DNA from: a virus
Direction: 5' to 3' (one strand)
Length of the DNA stretch: 64,000 nucleotides
IMG/VR virus record: IMGVR_UViG_3300022205_000001
Location: 104,077 to 168,076 of that record
Shown here: positions 28,589-37,374 of the stretch, piece after piece
Layout: each line of letters begins with the position of its first letter
Numbering within the stretch: the stretch's first letter is position 1
The notes under the pieces: model-generated
The model's database searches: none
What the model was told of the DNA's origin: nothing
The model's input: only the letters and a program-made list of their open reading frames with translations
Program-made: the position numbers and the translations under genes

Positions 28589-28596
28589 TATTTATG
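28589..28596 (-). promoter_or_regulatory. Late promoter-like box for the leftward baseplate operon
   Basis: CATAAATA on the minus strand, 26 bases before ATG 28563, with aaggggg as ribosome binding site. It lies 20 bases from the rightward box, so the two late promoters fire across each other. Confidence 0.55.
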
Positions 28597-28613
28597 CGTT
28601 ATTTGGGAGGGTT

Positions 28614-29054
28614 ATGGCCAGGGAATATGTTCAAGGGAAATATACTCCAGAGAACCCCAAAAAGTATGCCGGGGACATCCGCAATATTGTCTACCGATCT
28701 GGTTGGGAACGCCAATTCATGATTCGGTTAGATCGATCCCCCTCTGTCATTCTTTGGAATTCGGAAGGACTAGTCATACCATATCTCTCTCCGGTGGATG
28801 GAAGAAAACATCGATACTTCCCCGACTTCCTCGTAAAAGTGCAAACGAAGGCGGTTCAAAAGACATTTTTATTGGAAATCAAACCCCACGCTCAAACACA
28901 ACTACGCACACCAAAACGGCAGACACGCAAGTTTCTGAATGAAGTAGCGACCTACGCAATCAACCGGGCAAAATGGGAAGCTGCGGAAGAATTTTGTAAG
29001 GACCAGGGATGGCAATTTCAAGTCATCACTGAGAAAGATACTGTATTTTTCTAG
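28614..29054 (+). CDS. 4: Head completion protein gp4
   Basis: 146 residues (T4 gp4/gp50 is 150). Conserved motifs are VYRSGWERQFMIRLD, YLSPVDGRKHRYFPDFLVKV and FLLEIKP. The spacing of Glu, Asp and Glu-x-Lys matches the restriction-endonuclease-like (TnsA-type) fold of the gp4 family. In T4 it completes filled heads before tail joining. It starts a rightward late operon, with gggaggg just upstream of the ATG. Confidence 0.93.
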   Translation: MAREYVQGKYTPENPKKYAGDIRNIVYRSGWERQFMIRLDRSPSVILWNSEGLVIPYLSPVDGRKHRYFPDFLVKVQTKAVQKTFLLEIKPHAQTQLRTPKRQTRKFLNEVATYAINRAKWEAAEEFCKDQGWQFQVITEKDTVFF

Positions 29055-29068
29055 CATAAATACTCATT

Positions 29069-29665
29069 ATGGCAACAATTATTCAACGTATACAAGAACA
29101 ACTCGGAGAGAAATCATTAGTCCCAGGTACGAGCCTGGCACATAAATGGTTGCTCCAAAAAGTCAAGCAACTCAATCCGACAGGGCAAGATCGGATGCAA
29201 TTGCTCAAGCAGCGTGATGCACAACGAAATAAGGCAATCATCGGACGGTTCTATTTCTTTCACTACGAACCCAAGCTTAAAGAAGTGCTTCCGTATTGGG
29301 ATCGCTTTCCACTTGTCATTCCAATCAAGCAATATACCGATGGGTTCCTGGGGCTCAACTTACACTATATTTCCCCAAAGGATCGTTTGATTCTATTGAA
29401 GCAACTCAGCCGTTTTGCGACCGGGTCATTGCAGGATGAGCGAACACGATTGAAACCCTCATATCCATTGTTGTCCGCTACGCATCAGGCATATCGAGCG
29501 ACCCCATGCGTAAAACGATATTTGCTTCAACATATCAGGACACGAGTGATTGAGATTCCTACTCCCGAATGGGATATTGCTGCTGCATTGCCATTACAAC
29601 AGTTCACCAGTAAGACAAGTATACGACCACAAGAAGTGTGGGAAGAATCGAAGGAGAAGTTCTAA
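29069..29665 (+). CDS. Conserved T4-like phage protein of unknown function
   Basis: 198 residues. The core GRFYFFHYEPKLKEVLPYWD followed by FPLVIPIK and DGFLGLNLHYI is a pattern I know from uncharacterised proteins of T4-like cyanophages. Basic and helical; no catalytic motif. It lies between gene 4 and the tube-like gene, which suggests a virion or assembly role. A CATAAATA sequence at 29055-29062 is too close to the ATG to give a leader. Confidence 0.6.
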   Translation: MATIIQRIQEQLGEKSLVPGTSLAHKWLLQKVKQLNPTGQDRMQLLKQRDAQRNKAIIGRFYFFHYEPKLKEVLPYWDRFPLVIPIKQYTDGFLGLNLHYISPKDRLILLKQLSRFATGSLQDERTRLKPSYPLLSATHQAYRATPCVKRYLLQHIRTRVIEIPTPEWDIAAALPLQQFTSKTSIRPQEVWEESKEKF

Positions 29666-30291
29666 TGGCCGGCATATTTCATGAATTTCTATCACATCTT
29701 AAGGGAACAGGATTAGCGAAGTCCTCACACTTCCAGGTGTTTATTCCTCTTGCGCCTCGTGATTTGGACAAAACCGTTCTCAACGGTCGCACTCTGTCGT
29801 TCCGTTGCGAATCCGCAGAACTACCAGGTCGTCAATTGGTCACGCAGGATAGCCGAATTTATGGACCCGTCTACAAGACCCCTTATCAATCGGTGTATCA
29901 AGATATCACATTGACGTTCTTAGAAACTGGGGATTTCTTTGTCCGTCGGTTCTTTGAAACATGGATGAACATCATTTTCAACTCAGTGACCAATACGATG
30001 GCATATCCAAACGAGTATCGTTCTGATATCCTTATCACACAGTATGATATGTCGTTACCAAGCGAAGGGGCAGATTCGTTAGCAACAATTGCCACATGGC
30101 AACTCGTGTCTGCATTTCCGACCGCGGTCAACCAGATGCCAGTCGCATGGACTGAGGATGGTTTTCATCGTGTATCGGTCACGCTCGCATACGAATTCTA
30201 TGTGATCACTCGACCACAGAAACCAGCAGAGAACATCAATGAAAAGGCTCCAACATCCCCGAAGCAAACGCAGGGGTCGGCTCGTAACTAA
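29665..30291 (+). CDS. Tail tube-like protein (gp19/gp54 fold)
   Basis: 208 residues from ATG 29665, which overlaps the previous stop (TAATG) and follows aaggagaag. Typical tube-fold segments are LSFRCESAELPGRQLVTQD, DITLTFLETGDFFVRRFFETW and VSVTLAYEFYV at the C-terminus. Position directly before the tail chaperone (26) and tape measure supports a tube or tube-initiator role. T4 gp19 is shorter (163), so it may instead be the second tube-initiator paralogue. Confidence 0.72.
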   Translation: MAGIFHEFLSHLKGTGLAKSSHFQVFIPLAPRDLDKTVLNGRTLSFRCESAELPGRQLVTQDSRIYGPVYKTPYQSVYQDITLTFLETGDFFVRRFFETWMNIIFNSVTNTMAYPNEYRSDILITQYDMSLPSEGADSLATIATWQLVSAFPTAVNQMPVAWTEDGFHRVSVTLAYEFYVITRPQKPAENINEKAPTSPKQTQGSARN

Positions 30292-30311
30292 CACATGAAA
30301 GGTGATTGACC

Positions 30312-31058
30312 ATGGCATTGAAGGATATTTTGAGTGTTCCGTTGTATGATGTAACATGCCCATCAGGAAAGAAACTTTCGTTTCGTCCGTTCCTGGGGAA
30401 AGAAGAGAAACTTTTATTGATCGCTATGGAATCTGAGGATGCTAAGGTAGTGTTTGATACCGTGATAAAGATCCTCCAGAATTGTGTCGGCGATATTTCA
30501 AACGTCAAGGTCGATACACTACCTTTGTTTGATATTGAGTATCTATTCTTGAATCTTCGCGCAAGAAGCATAGGGGAAACTGTACCCTTGAAGTATAGAT
30601 GCCGATCAACCGTCCAGAACACGGCGACTCAGCAGGCGGAGACGTGTGGTACCATTTCGGAGTATAAGGTCGACCTTTTGTCCATCAAACCAGCCTTTGG
30701 TGAGGGCCATACTAAATACATTGCTCTAACGGACACCGTTGGGGTAACACTCAAGTATCCTGCATTCAAATCCTTCTCAAAACTAGCTCGGAAGGATCTT
30801 CCAGCAGAGGAAGCATTTGAGTTTGTCCTCAACTGCATCGAATCTGTCAGTGACGCAAACACGATCACATATGCAAAAGATGTCTCTCGTGAAGAGTTGA
30901 TTGATTTTGTCGAATCACTTTCGCATCAACAAATCGCCAAGTTGGATAAATTTTTCCAGACGATGCCGAAGATTGAGAGTACGGTTCATTTCAATTGCCC
31001 TAAGTGCGGTGCAAAAGAAGATATTGTGGTTTCGGGGCTCGACAATTTTTTCGTCTAA
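30312..31058 (+). CDS. 26: Baseplate hub/tail assembly protein gp26
   Basis: 248 residues from ATG 30312 (MALKDILSVPLYDVTCPSGK), preferred over an upstream TTG. It matches the T4 gp26 family (T4 baseplate protein domain) through FRPFLGKEEKLLLIAMESED and LPLFDIEYLFLNLRARSIGE. A C-terminal zinc-binding pair (CPKCGAKE) and an earlier Cys pair may form a zinc ribbon. Its last codons contain a perfect slippery heptamer, and the overlapping -1 frame continues for 64 residues, as in lambda G-GT tail chaperones. Confidence 0.88.
   Translation: MALKDILSVPLYDVTCPSGKKLSFRPFLGKEEKLLLIAMESEDAKVVFDTVIKILQNCVGDISNVKVDTLPLFDIEYLFLNLRARSIGETVPLKYRCRSTVQNTATQQAETCGTISEYKVDLLSIKPAFGEGHTKYIALTDTVGVTLKYPAFKSFSKLARKDLPAEEAFEFVLNCIESVSDANTITYAKDVSREELIDFVESLSHQQIAKLDKFFQTMPKIESTVHFNCPKCGAKEDIVVSGLDNFFV
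31046..31052 (+). promoter_or_regulatory. Probable -1 ribosomal frameshift site
   Basis: The heptamer T TTT TTC lies in gp26 codon register (AAT TTT TTC GTC TAA), two codons before the gp26 stop. It is a classical -1 slippery sequence. Slipping puts ribosomes into the -1 frame that is open to 31246. Confidence 0.65.
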
Positions 31059-31246
31059 CTTTTCAGCATGATACACTCCAGAACTATTTCGTGACGAATT
31101 TTGCATTAGTTCAGGATCATAAGTTTTCCATCACCGAGCTTGAGGAAATGCTTCCTTGGGAACGGCTGGTGTATATTACACTTGTGCAGCAACGGGTAGA
31201 AAAAGAAAACGCTCGCATCCGCGAGGCACAACTAAGGAAGAAGTAA
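31052..31246 (+). CDS. C-terminal extension of gp26 made by -1 frameshift
   Basis: The -1 frame after the slippery site reads RLTFQHDTLQNYFVTNFALV ... ITELEEMLPWERLVYITLVQ, 64 residues ending at 31246. It is helical and charged like the T-domain of tail chaperones. The only start codon before it is a GTG at 31004 inside gp26 with no ribosome binding site, so independent translation is unlikely. It ends directly before the tape measure start (stop TAA then ATG). Confidence 0.65.
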   Translation, partial: RLTFQHDTLQNYFVTNFALVQDHKFSITELEEMLPWERLVYITLVQQRVEKENARIREAQLRKK

Positions 31247-33022
31247 ATGGCGGACATCAAGGGACAGAAAATCGAATTAGGAAAAGAGACTCGCAAAGAA
31301 ATCCTCGATGCTCTGAAGAATATCAAAGCACAGATCGCCCAGGCACGTCATCGTGAGTCAACGCCGTCAGGAGTTGCCGCGGATGTGTTGGCATCAGGAG
31401 GCGGTCCATTCTCTGCAATCAAAGAGGCGCTTGCATTTCGAGCGTCCCAGTCGAAAGCACGATTCAAGCAAAAGTTCGATCCTCTCAACATTGTCCAGCG
31501 TACTACTGGGTCAAAGATTGCAACCGTCCTCGCCGGCAAACTTATGCGTCGGTCAGAAGAGTCCATTCGTGCGGCCGCAGGATTGCAGCAACGACCCACT
31601 GCGATTTCTCCCATTGCTGAACCTATTGCGGAGGCACCTCCAGCAACACGAGGCGCTGAACAATTATCACAGCCTCTACTCAACGCTATTGCAAAGACAT
31701 CCACCATCACTGCGAAGAATGTAGTGGCCATTGCCAAAAAATTAGGGGCAACACGCACATCCACTCCTACCGGGGATGGTCGTTTCCGCGATGTCCTCAC
31801 AGGACAATTTCTCTCAAAGGAGTTCGTCAAGCAGGAGCATGAGCAAACAGAATACCTTGAGAATATTTGGGGTGGCATCGACAAGATTGCAGAATTGGTA
31901 GAAAGTGATCAAGATGAACGAAGAGATGCCCTTGCTGTGACGCAGAGAGAACGAGGAACCGCAACACAAGAATCAAAGCCTACTGCGAAAGAAAAGAAGA
32001 AAGAAGACGGAGGATTTCTCGGTTCTATTGGTGGATGGGCAAAGAGTCTCATGGGGATGTTATCGACAACACTATTCAGCCCCCTTGGATTAGCATTTGC
32101 GGGGCTTGTCACAGCAGGAGTGATGCTCTATCGTCAATGGGATAAAATCAAGCTGTCGTTTTCATTGTTGGGTGATTCAATCAATGAAGTGTGGGAATCT
32201 GTCAAAGCTGGATTTGTTGCAGTCAAAGATTGGATATCGAACACGCTCACGTCTATTGGTGATAGCGTTATTGACATGGGGGAAACTATCGCCGAGAAAG
32301 TGAAGAGTATTCTTCCTGGATACACAGCACCAACAGAAGAAGAAAAGATCCAAGCACTCCAGAAACGGGCGGACGCCGGAGAAGGATACGCACAACGTAA
32401 ACTTGCGAAGATCAATACCCAAAACCTAGGTGGCGATAAAGAAATATCTGACGCAGTTGAAAAACGTGCTTCCATGTTTGCTGCTAGGGTACCTGCCGGC
32501 ACCACAGAAAAAATGCAACGTGGAGACTATGAACAAGCAGCAATTGATAATCTCATGGGGAGAGCACAGCCTAAGGGTACCCCTGAAGACAAAGCGGCGA
32601 TTGCATCCATTACACAATTGGCCGGACAATCTTATGGGGAAGTCTTTAAAGATGAAAATGGGCAACCACTTTCTCCAGGAAAAGATAAGTCTCCCCATCG
32701 TGAAGAACGAATTGCTAAAATGGTCAGACAGGCTACCCAGACACTTGGTCAGGTTGCAACGGTTGCACCAGCCTCTACCCAAACAGTACCAGAAGCAATT
32801 GCTCCAGCACCACCGACTACTGGTCAATCACTCAACGATGCCGCAGAATTGAAAGCATCTGCTTCGGCAGCCTATGCGCCAGCAACCAATGTCAATACTG
32901 TGGCACCTGTAAACAATGTCACCAATGTGAATAATAACACCATCCACCAAAAACTGCCAGGACTGCGCGGCGGCGAATCCTCATTTCTACGGTCCTCTAC
33001 CAGGGATTATGTGCCTTCATAA
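31247..33022 (+). CDS. 29: Tape measure / baseplate hub protein (gp29 position)
   Basis: 591 residues, the same length as T4 gp29 (590). Lys/Gln/Ala-rich helices fill the first 260 residues. One hydrophobic segment (LFSPLGLAFAGLVTAGVMLY) lies around residues 272-292. The C-terminus is Asn/Thr-rich (NNVTNVNNNTIHQ). It follows the frameshifting chaperone, the standard tape measure position. Sequence-level match to gp29 is not visible to me, so the symbol rests on position, length and composition. Confidence 0.68.
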   Translation: MADIKGQKIELGKETRKEILDALKNIKAQIAQARHRESTPSGVAADVLASGGGPFSAIKEALAFRASQSKARFKQKFDPLNIVQRTTGSKIATVLAGKLMRRSEESIRAAAGLQQRPTAISPIAEPIAEAPPATRGAEQLSQPLLNAIAKTSTITAKNVVAIAKKLGATRTSTPTGDGRFRDVLTGQFLSKEFVKQEHEQTEYLENIWGGIDKIAELVESDQDERRDALAVTQRERGTATQESKPTAKEKKKEDGGFLGSIGGWAKSLMGMLSTTLFSPLGLAFAGLVTAGVMLYRQWDKIKLSFSLLGDSINEVWESVKAGFVAVKDWISNTLTSIGDSVIDMGETIAEKVKSILPGYTAPTEEEKIQALQKRADAGEGYAQRKLAKINTQNLGGDKEISDAVEKRASMFAARVPAGTTEKMQRGDYEQAAIDNLMGRAQPKGTPEDKAAIASITQLAGQSYGEVFKDENGQPLSPGKDKSPHREERIAKMVRQATQTLGQVATVAPASTQTVPEAIAPAPPTTGQSLNDAAELKASASAAYAPATNVNTVAPVNNVTNVNNNTIHQKLPGLRGGESSFLRSSTRDYVPS

Positions 33023-33200
33023 AGCACGGTAAACGAGTCAAATCCGGCTTATGGGGGCACTTCTCCCCTATATGTGAGTCATCATTCATCCAACCAGAAA
33101 AAGACCGCCTATAAACCGTTTAAAAGCGTCTCTAAGTTATTGATTTTATTGAGGAATTTTCGAGTGTTTTTAGGAAGGTAAGTGTTTGAAATATAAGGGA

Positions 33201-33243
33201 AATGGACATGCTCAGTCTATGAAACCAAGCATGTCCATTTTTG
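33201..33243 (+). terminator. Rho-independent terminator after the tape measure gene
   Basis: A perfect 12-bp stem (aatggacatgct at 33201-33212 with agcatgtccatt at 33228-33239) is followed by a T run on the plus strand. It separates the rightward late operon from the leftward gene 32 operon. Between 33023 and 33200 I see only a small ggggc/gcccc-type hairpin and A/T-rich sequence, no gene. Confidence 0.8.
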
Positions 33244-33252
33244 AACAACTGG

Positions 33253-34176
33253 CTATTCGTCGTCTGCCAGGTTCTTGAAGAAACTCAAGTCTTCATCCTC
33301 TTCGTCGGCAACTTGACCGACTGGAGCCGGATTTGCCGCTTTGGGGGCGAATGACTGAGGAGGTGTGTCCTCATGTTCTTGTTCCGGCTCAAGTGGGGTA
33401 GATTCTGCGGTTGACGATTGCACCGCCGTTCCCAACACCTTTACACGGCGAGCTTCTAGTTGAGCATAACTCTTGAAGTTCTTTGGTTCAACAAATTCCT
33501 TCAAGGCATGTTCCTGCTTCCAAATTGCTTCCAATTTTGCATCATCGTCTGCAACCGGAGACTGAACATCGAAACCAGACTTGTCATAGTTTCGATACCC
33601 TTCTACCTTACGGATCTTGAGGGAGAAATTTGCACCTTCCCACAAGTCAAAAGGACTGAATACCTTTTCGTCAGGAAATTCTGGGTGCATCTTTTCATAG
33701 ATCTTGTCAAAAATCTTCTTCCCAAACTTGAAGAGTCTGACCGTACCATTGTTTGCCGGTGCCGCAGGATCATTGACCACCAAGATATTTGCTGTGTACG
33801 ACAACTTGCGCTTCCGTTCACTAACGATTTTCTTGTTGGATTCAATGCCCGTATTCCAGAGAATATTGTTCCCCTCACACACCGGACATTTCTGTTCGAT
33901 GGTCGTCGGGCAGTTATCAATAAACCATCCGCCCGGTCCCTGGAATCCATGTGTAAACTGACGAACCCATGGCAATCCATCTTCCCCATCTTGGGGTGGG
34001 GCTGGAAGAAAACGAATGATGGCATACCCGTTTCCCGACTTATCGACGGTGGGTTCCCAAAATCGCGTATCTTCTTTCTTTCCGTTGGAAGATGCTGCTT
34101 TGATCGCCGCTTCTAGTTTTTCAACTGAACCGCGGGAACGTTTGAGGGCAGAAAAACTGACTGGTGTGTTTGACAT
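33253..34176 (-). CDS. 32: Single-stranded DNA-binding protein gp32
   Basis: 307 residues from ATG 34176 (MSNTPVSFSALKRSRGSVEK), chosen for the ggagg just upstream; T4 gp32 is 301. The zinc-binding part (FTHGFQGPGG ... CPTTIEQKCPVCEGN), the WFIDNCP motif and the acidic C-terminus (DEEDEDLSFFKNLADDE) are all characteristic. It binds ssDNA cooperatively and contacts helicase loader gp59, encoded next to it. First gene of the T4-ordered group 32-59-33-dsbA. Confidence 0.95.
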   Translation of the reverse strand: MSNTPVSFSALKRSRGSVEKLEAAIKAASSNGKKEDTRFWEPTVDKSGNGYAIIRFLPAPPQDGEDGLPWVRQFTHGFQGPGGWFIDNCPTTIEQKCPVCEGNNILWNTGIESNKKIVSERKRKLSYTANILVVNDPAAPANNGTVRLFKFGKKIFDKIYEKMHPEFPDEKVFSPFDLWEGANFSLKIRKVEGYRNYDKSGFDVQSPVADDDAKLEAIWKQEHALKEFVEPKNFKSYAQLEARRVKVLGTAVQSSTAESTPLEPEQEHEDTPPQSFAPKAANPAPVGQVADEEDEDLSFFKNLADDE

Positions 34177-34239
34177 ATAAAACCTCCGTATATGTTGTAT
34201 GGTTGTGTAAATGTATCCACGCACTACATTATGATAACT

Positions 34240-34845
34240 CTATTTAGCCTCACCGAAGAGTGTCCTCAACGAGTGTGCCAGGGTTTTTCGATCAACATGA
34301 AGAAACGGCGTATACCTTCGTAACCGTAACTTCAATGATGGATAGATGATCGTGTCACTGAGTTTATTGCTCCACGCATCTAAGCAATTGGTCAATAGAT
34401 CTACGGCAATCAATGTTTCAGGTTGTAGTCTATGCTGCATCACACCGAGCAACAATGTGGGATAGTTCCCATCCTGCACCTGCATCTCTAACCGTAGATC
34501 GTCCAAACTCTGTATCTGATGGTTGTAAAGGTCCTCTCGTACAGAGTACTCAAATGACTCCTTGATCTTTTTCCGTTCCATGTAGGAAGTCACTGCCTCT
34601 TCAGTGAAGAGGGTACCCACCCACAATTTCGGAACCATGAAAAAGGATGCCGCAAGAAAATATTCTACTTCCTCAGGCGTAGGATATTTCTTCGCCAACT
34701 TATGAAACATGTATTTGTCGCGCCGCTTATCAAACGTATCCACCGAACACCTCGTTTTCTTATTGTACTTGAAGTAGTCATAAGAATCTGAGGTGAAATG
34801 CAGCTTTAACGCTTGATATGTCGCATAGGCATCAAATCCAGTCAT
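34240..34845 (-). CDS. 59: Helicase loader gp59
   Basis: 201 residues (T4 gp59 is 217). DAYATYQALKLHFTSDSYDY with FKYNKKTR, then KRRDKYMFHKLAKKYPTPEE, matches the gp59 family (T4: KYDVIKYN and KRRDKYFFQKLSEKY). It loads the gp41 helicase on gp32-coated forks. The start overlaps the gp33 stop (ATGA). Confidence 0.92.
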   Translation of the reverse strand: MTGFDAYATYQALKLHFTSDSYDYFKYNKKTRCSVDTFDKRRDKYMFHKLAKKYPTPEEVEYFLAASFFMVPKLWVGTLFTEEAVTSYMERKKIKESFEYSVREDLYNHQIQSLDDLRLEMQVQDGNYPTLLLGVMQHRLQPETLIAVDLLTNCLDAWSNKLSDTIIYPSLKLRLRRYTPFLHVDRKTLAHSLRTLFGEAK

Positions 34846-35075
34846 AACGGCAACTTGACAGATTTCTTCCCGCGGTCCCTAAGCAAATTCAGATCATCAC
34901 ATTCGCACATGATATCTGCTTTGAGTGATTTGCTCAAGAGTGACGCGACGATTTGAGGTTCCATTTCTGATTCGCTGACATAATCGGTCAAAGCTTCCCA
35001 CAAAGGGATGTTTTTAAGCGCCGACCGCACACGAATCATTTTACTAAACACTTCAATTTCATCGGTGGTAGGCAT
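34842..35075 (-). CDS. 33: Late transcription coactivator gp33
   Basis: 77 residues (T4 gp33 is 112). Helical and acidic, ending in a basic-hydrophobic tail (RGKKSVKLPL). It lies between 59 and dsbA exactly as T4 gene 33, and it resembles the short gp33 versions of T4-like cyanophages. gp33 bridges the sliding clamp and RNA polymerase at late promoters of the TATAAATA type present in this window. Confidence 0.72.
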   Translation of the reverse strand: MPTTDEIEVFSKMIRVRSALKNIPLWEALTDYVSESEMEPQIVASLLSKSLKADIMCECDDLNLLRDRGKKSVKLPL

Positions 35076-35077
35076 GA

Positions 35078-35365
35078 CTACCCTTTCGTGGTCAGCTTCG
35101 TATACAGCTTTTCAAACTGCTCATGTTCTGCCACTTCCTGATCGAAGTTCTGCCGATGATAGACACGAGCCAACTTGGCGACCATCTTTCCAGGTAACTT
35201 CAAATCGGCCGAAAGCTTCTTCTTGGTTTCCTTGATCAACTCTTTCTCGCCTTCCGTTCGTGCGAGCGCATTTGAGATTTCCTTCAATGCGGCAAGCAAC
35301 TGAGAACGTTCCTCGGCCGAAAGATTTTCCACATTGACAACTTTCAACGCATCACCCTTTGCCAT
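35078..35365 (-). CDS. dsbA: Double-stranded DNA-binding protein DsbA
   Basis: 95 residues from ATG 35365 (MAKGDALKVVNVENL) with ggaggaatt upstream; T4 DsbA is 89. The LKLPGKMVAKLARVYHRQNF segment followed by LYTKL matches T4 (LGVDGKMFNRLLALYHKDN). It is a helix-turn-helix-like protein that binds late promoter regions in T4. This is not the disulfide oxidoreductase of the same name. Confidence 0.82.
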   Translation of the reverse strand: MAKGDALKVVNVENLSAEERSQLLAALKEISNALARTEGEKELIKETKKKLSADLKLPGKMVAKLARVYHRQNFDQEVAEHEQFEKLYTKLTTKG

Positions 35366-35963
35366 AACAAATTCCTCCAATGTTAATGTTAGTACATGTA
35401 CCTGGTTTCTCTGCATAGAACAAATGATTTCCGATCTTCCCTAGAAATTGCTTCTCCTTTCTCCATTGAGGGTTAACATAATCTGCATGGAAATACATGG
35501 CGGAATTCAATCTCACCAGAATCTCATGCTTCCAGTGATTCTTGAGAACACGTCTAGCAATCTCCAAAGACTCCGACCATATTTCTCTCTTCGGACTTTT
35601 GACCACTTCACACCAAAACGAGAATTGACAAATCCGTCTCTCTTGGATAAGGTGGGATTGACGAACTACCCCACAAATCGTTCGTGGATAGCGGCGATCA
35701 TTGACGCGGTTGACAATAACCAATGCTACCGCTTCTTTCCCCAACGCATCCTGGTTTCCTGCTTCGTAGTAGATTGCTTGAGCAAGGCACTGTATTTGCT
35801 TTAGGCTTTTGGTTTGTACAGGAGGTGCAAAATATCGTTCAACAAACTCTGTCTCGTACTTGTAGTTTCCGGTTGGTTCATTCGCATCGACCACATTAAT
35901 GATCAACCCGAAAATCAATAGACATAGCATCGTCTTCATAATTGAAACAAGAACATTTTTCAT
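35352..35963 (-). CDS. Cell wall hydrolase, SleB-type, with N-terminal membrane segment (probable endolysin)
   Basis: 203 residues from ATG 35963 (MKNVLVSIMKTMLCLLIFGL). Residues 5-27 form a signal or signal-anchor helix, and the rest is a Hydrolase_2 (SleB) domain: CLAQAIYYEAGNQ with the catalytic Glu, EAVALVIVNRVND, CQFSFWC, FHADYVNPQW. These are muramidase/transglycosylase-like peptidoglycan enzymes. A signal-anchored endolysin is the likely role in lysis. The gene end overlaps dsbA by 14 bases. Confidence 0.85.
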   Translation of the reverse strand: MKNVLVSIMKTMLCLLIFGLIINVVDANEPTGNYKYETEFVERYFAPPVQTKSLKQIQCLAQAIYYEAGNQDALGKEAVALVIVNRVNDRRYPRTICGVVRQSHLIQERRICQFSFWCEVVKSPKREIWSESLEIARRVLKNHWKHEILVRLNSAMYFHADYVNPQWRKEKQFLGKIGNHLFYAEKPGTCTNINIGGICYGKG

Positions 35964-35976
35964 AATATACTCCCTG

Positions 35977-36669
35977 TTAGGGATGCTCTGATCGATACGT
36001 CTCAATGCACTTCTGCAAGACTGGCAGATAAGCGTCCTTCTCTTTGATATACACGGTGGGGATAGTTTCAGTTTCGGTCGCCATGGCTACAACAATTTTA
36101 CGGATTGGACGGCCCGTTCTCTCTTCAAACATTTCTGCATATGCCGCACATTGGACGAAATAATTGAGAATCCATTCATCCGGCTTCGGCTTCTCACTCG
36201 TTTTGAAATCCAATATCGCAATTTCACCATCCCACAATACAATAGCATCTGTTCGCCCAGCAATCTGCAAACGGTCCGAATATAGAGCTTGTTCTATAGC
36301 ATACACGACTTCGACGTGGTTGTCAAGCTTCTTTTTTAACTGCAAAAATAACTCTTTCGTGGTAGGCATCATTCCCAAACGCTCTTGGAGGCTCAATGTG
36401 CCCAAGAGGTATTTTTCGCAGATCAAATGGACATGGGAACCTCTATCGGCTCCCCGTTTTGTTTTCTTATCGGCAGCTTCGGTACCGACACGCTTTCTCC
36501 ATGCAGCAATCACATCACGAGTAAGGACTTTGGTAATGGTGGAGGCAGAAGGATAAATTTTCCCTTCTGGTGTGGTGTAGACACGGCCCTCATCTGTGGT
36601 GACAGCAGTGAGGGCGATGTCCAATCCTGGGATGGTTTCTCGTTTGAAATTATATGACGTGTCCTGCAT
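35977..36669 (-). CDS. PD-(D/E)XK family nuclease
   Basis: 230 residues from ATG 36669 (a GTG at 36687 would add six). Motifs are RGSHVHLICEKYL, IAGRTDAIVLWDGEIAILDF with KTS (the D...(E)xK core, here GRTDAIV and ILDFKTSEK) and YFVQCAAYAEMFEERTG. This is the Cas4/RecB-like exonuclease layout common in T4-like phages of marine bacteria. It may act in host DNA degradation or recombination. It overlaps phoH by 20 bases. Confidence 0.8.
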   Translation of the reverse strand: MQDTSYNFKRETIPGLDIALTAVTTDEGRVYTTPEGKIYPSASTITKVLTRDVIAAWRKRVGTEAADKKTKRGADRGSHVHLICEKYLLGTLSLQERLGMMPTTKELFLQLKKKLDNHVEVVYAIEQALYSDRLQIAGRTDAIVLWDGEIAILDFKTSEKPKPDEWILNYFVQCAAYAEMFEERTGRPIRKIVVAMATETETIPTVYIKEKDAYLPVLQKCIETYRSEHP

Positions 36670-37354
36670 CTTGATATTGACTCTCACGAATAATAAAGTC
36701 TTTCACAAGTCCATTTCGCACAATGTCGTTATGATCGAACTCAATTTTTGCAAATGACTCCATCGTATCGATGATGTTTAAGAAATGACCGAGACCTTCA
36801 CGATCCTTGTACCGTTCAAAATCACTTTGGCGATAGTCTCCCGAAAAGATCAACCGAGAGTTATCGCCGACTCGTGTAATCACCGTTCTCAACTCCTCAT
36901 AGTTGAGGTTTTGCATTTCATCAACGATGATAATCGAATCCTTGAATGTAACACCTCGGAGATACGAGGTTGTCGCAAACACTAACTGCTTTCGTGCTTT
37001 CAATTCTTCATACGCGGTACCCTTCTCAAAGAGGTCAGTACAGATATCCCGATAAGGATCTTCGTATGCGGAAATCTTTTCCTTCAATGAACCTGGGAGA
37101 TACCCAATCTCACGGCTCGGCACGGCAGATCGAATAATCACGACCTGTTGCTGCTTCGGTTCCTCTGCAAGGACAACGGTAAGTGCCATGTGCATGGAAA
37201 TGAACGTCTTCCCCGTTCCTGGGACACCATGCAATATGAGATTGTATCCTTTGTGAAATTCCTTGTATGCCTTATGTTGATTGATCGTCTTTGCTTTTAC
37301 ATGAACACATGATAAAGGGGAAGGCATCACTGAAACCGCCTTCTTGCGTCCCAT
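36650..37354 (-). CDS. phoH: PhoH-like P-loop ATPase
   Basis: 234 residues. Walker A HGVPGTGKTF, Walker B IIIVDEMQN, and a sensor-like LIFSGDYRQSD are all present, with the single-domain PhoH length. PhoH-like ATPases are widespread in phages of marine and environmental bacteria; their cellular role is unsettled (RNA helicase or nuclease-associated ATPase). It sits in a run of nucleic-acid genes. Confidence 0.92.
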   Translation of the reverse strand: MGRKKAVSVMPSPLSCVHVKAKTINQHKAYKEFHKGYNLILHGVPGTGKTFISMHMALTVVLAEEPKQQQVVIIRSAVPSREIGYLPGSLKEKISAYEDPYRDICTDLFEKGTAYEELKARKQLVFATTSYLRGVTFKDSIIIVDEMQNLNYEELRTVITRVGDNSRLIFSGDYRQSDFERYKDREGLGHFLNIIDTMESFAKIEFDHNDIVRNGLVKDFIIRESQYQDAGHVI

Positions 37355-37374
37355 GCTTATTCCTTTGTTGAATG

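Noticed and set aside
29055-29062. CATAAATA as a late promoter for the gene at 29069
   Set aside because: The start site would fall at the start codon and the upstream gene is co-directional; not needed and off consensus.
35078-35365. DsbA as thiol-disulfide oxidoreductase
   Set aside because: No thioredoxin fold or CxxC; it matches the T4 DNA-binding protein of the same name.
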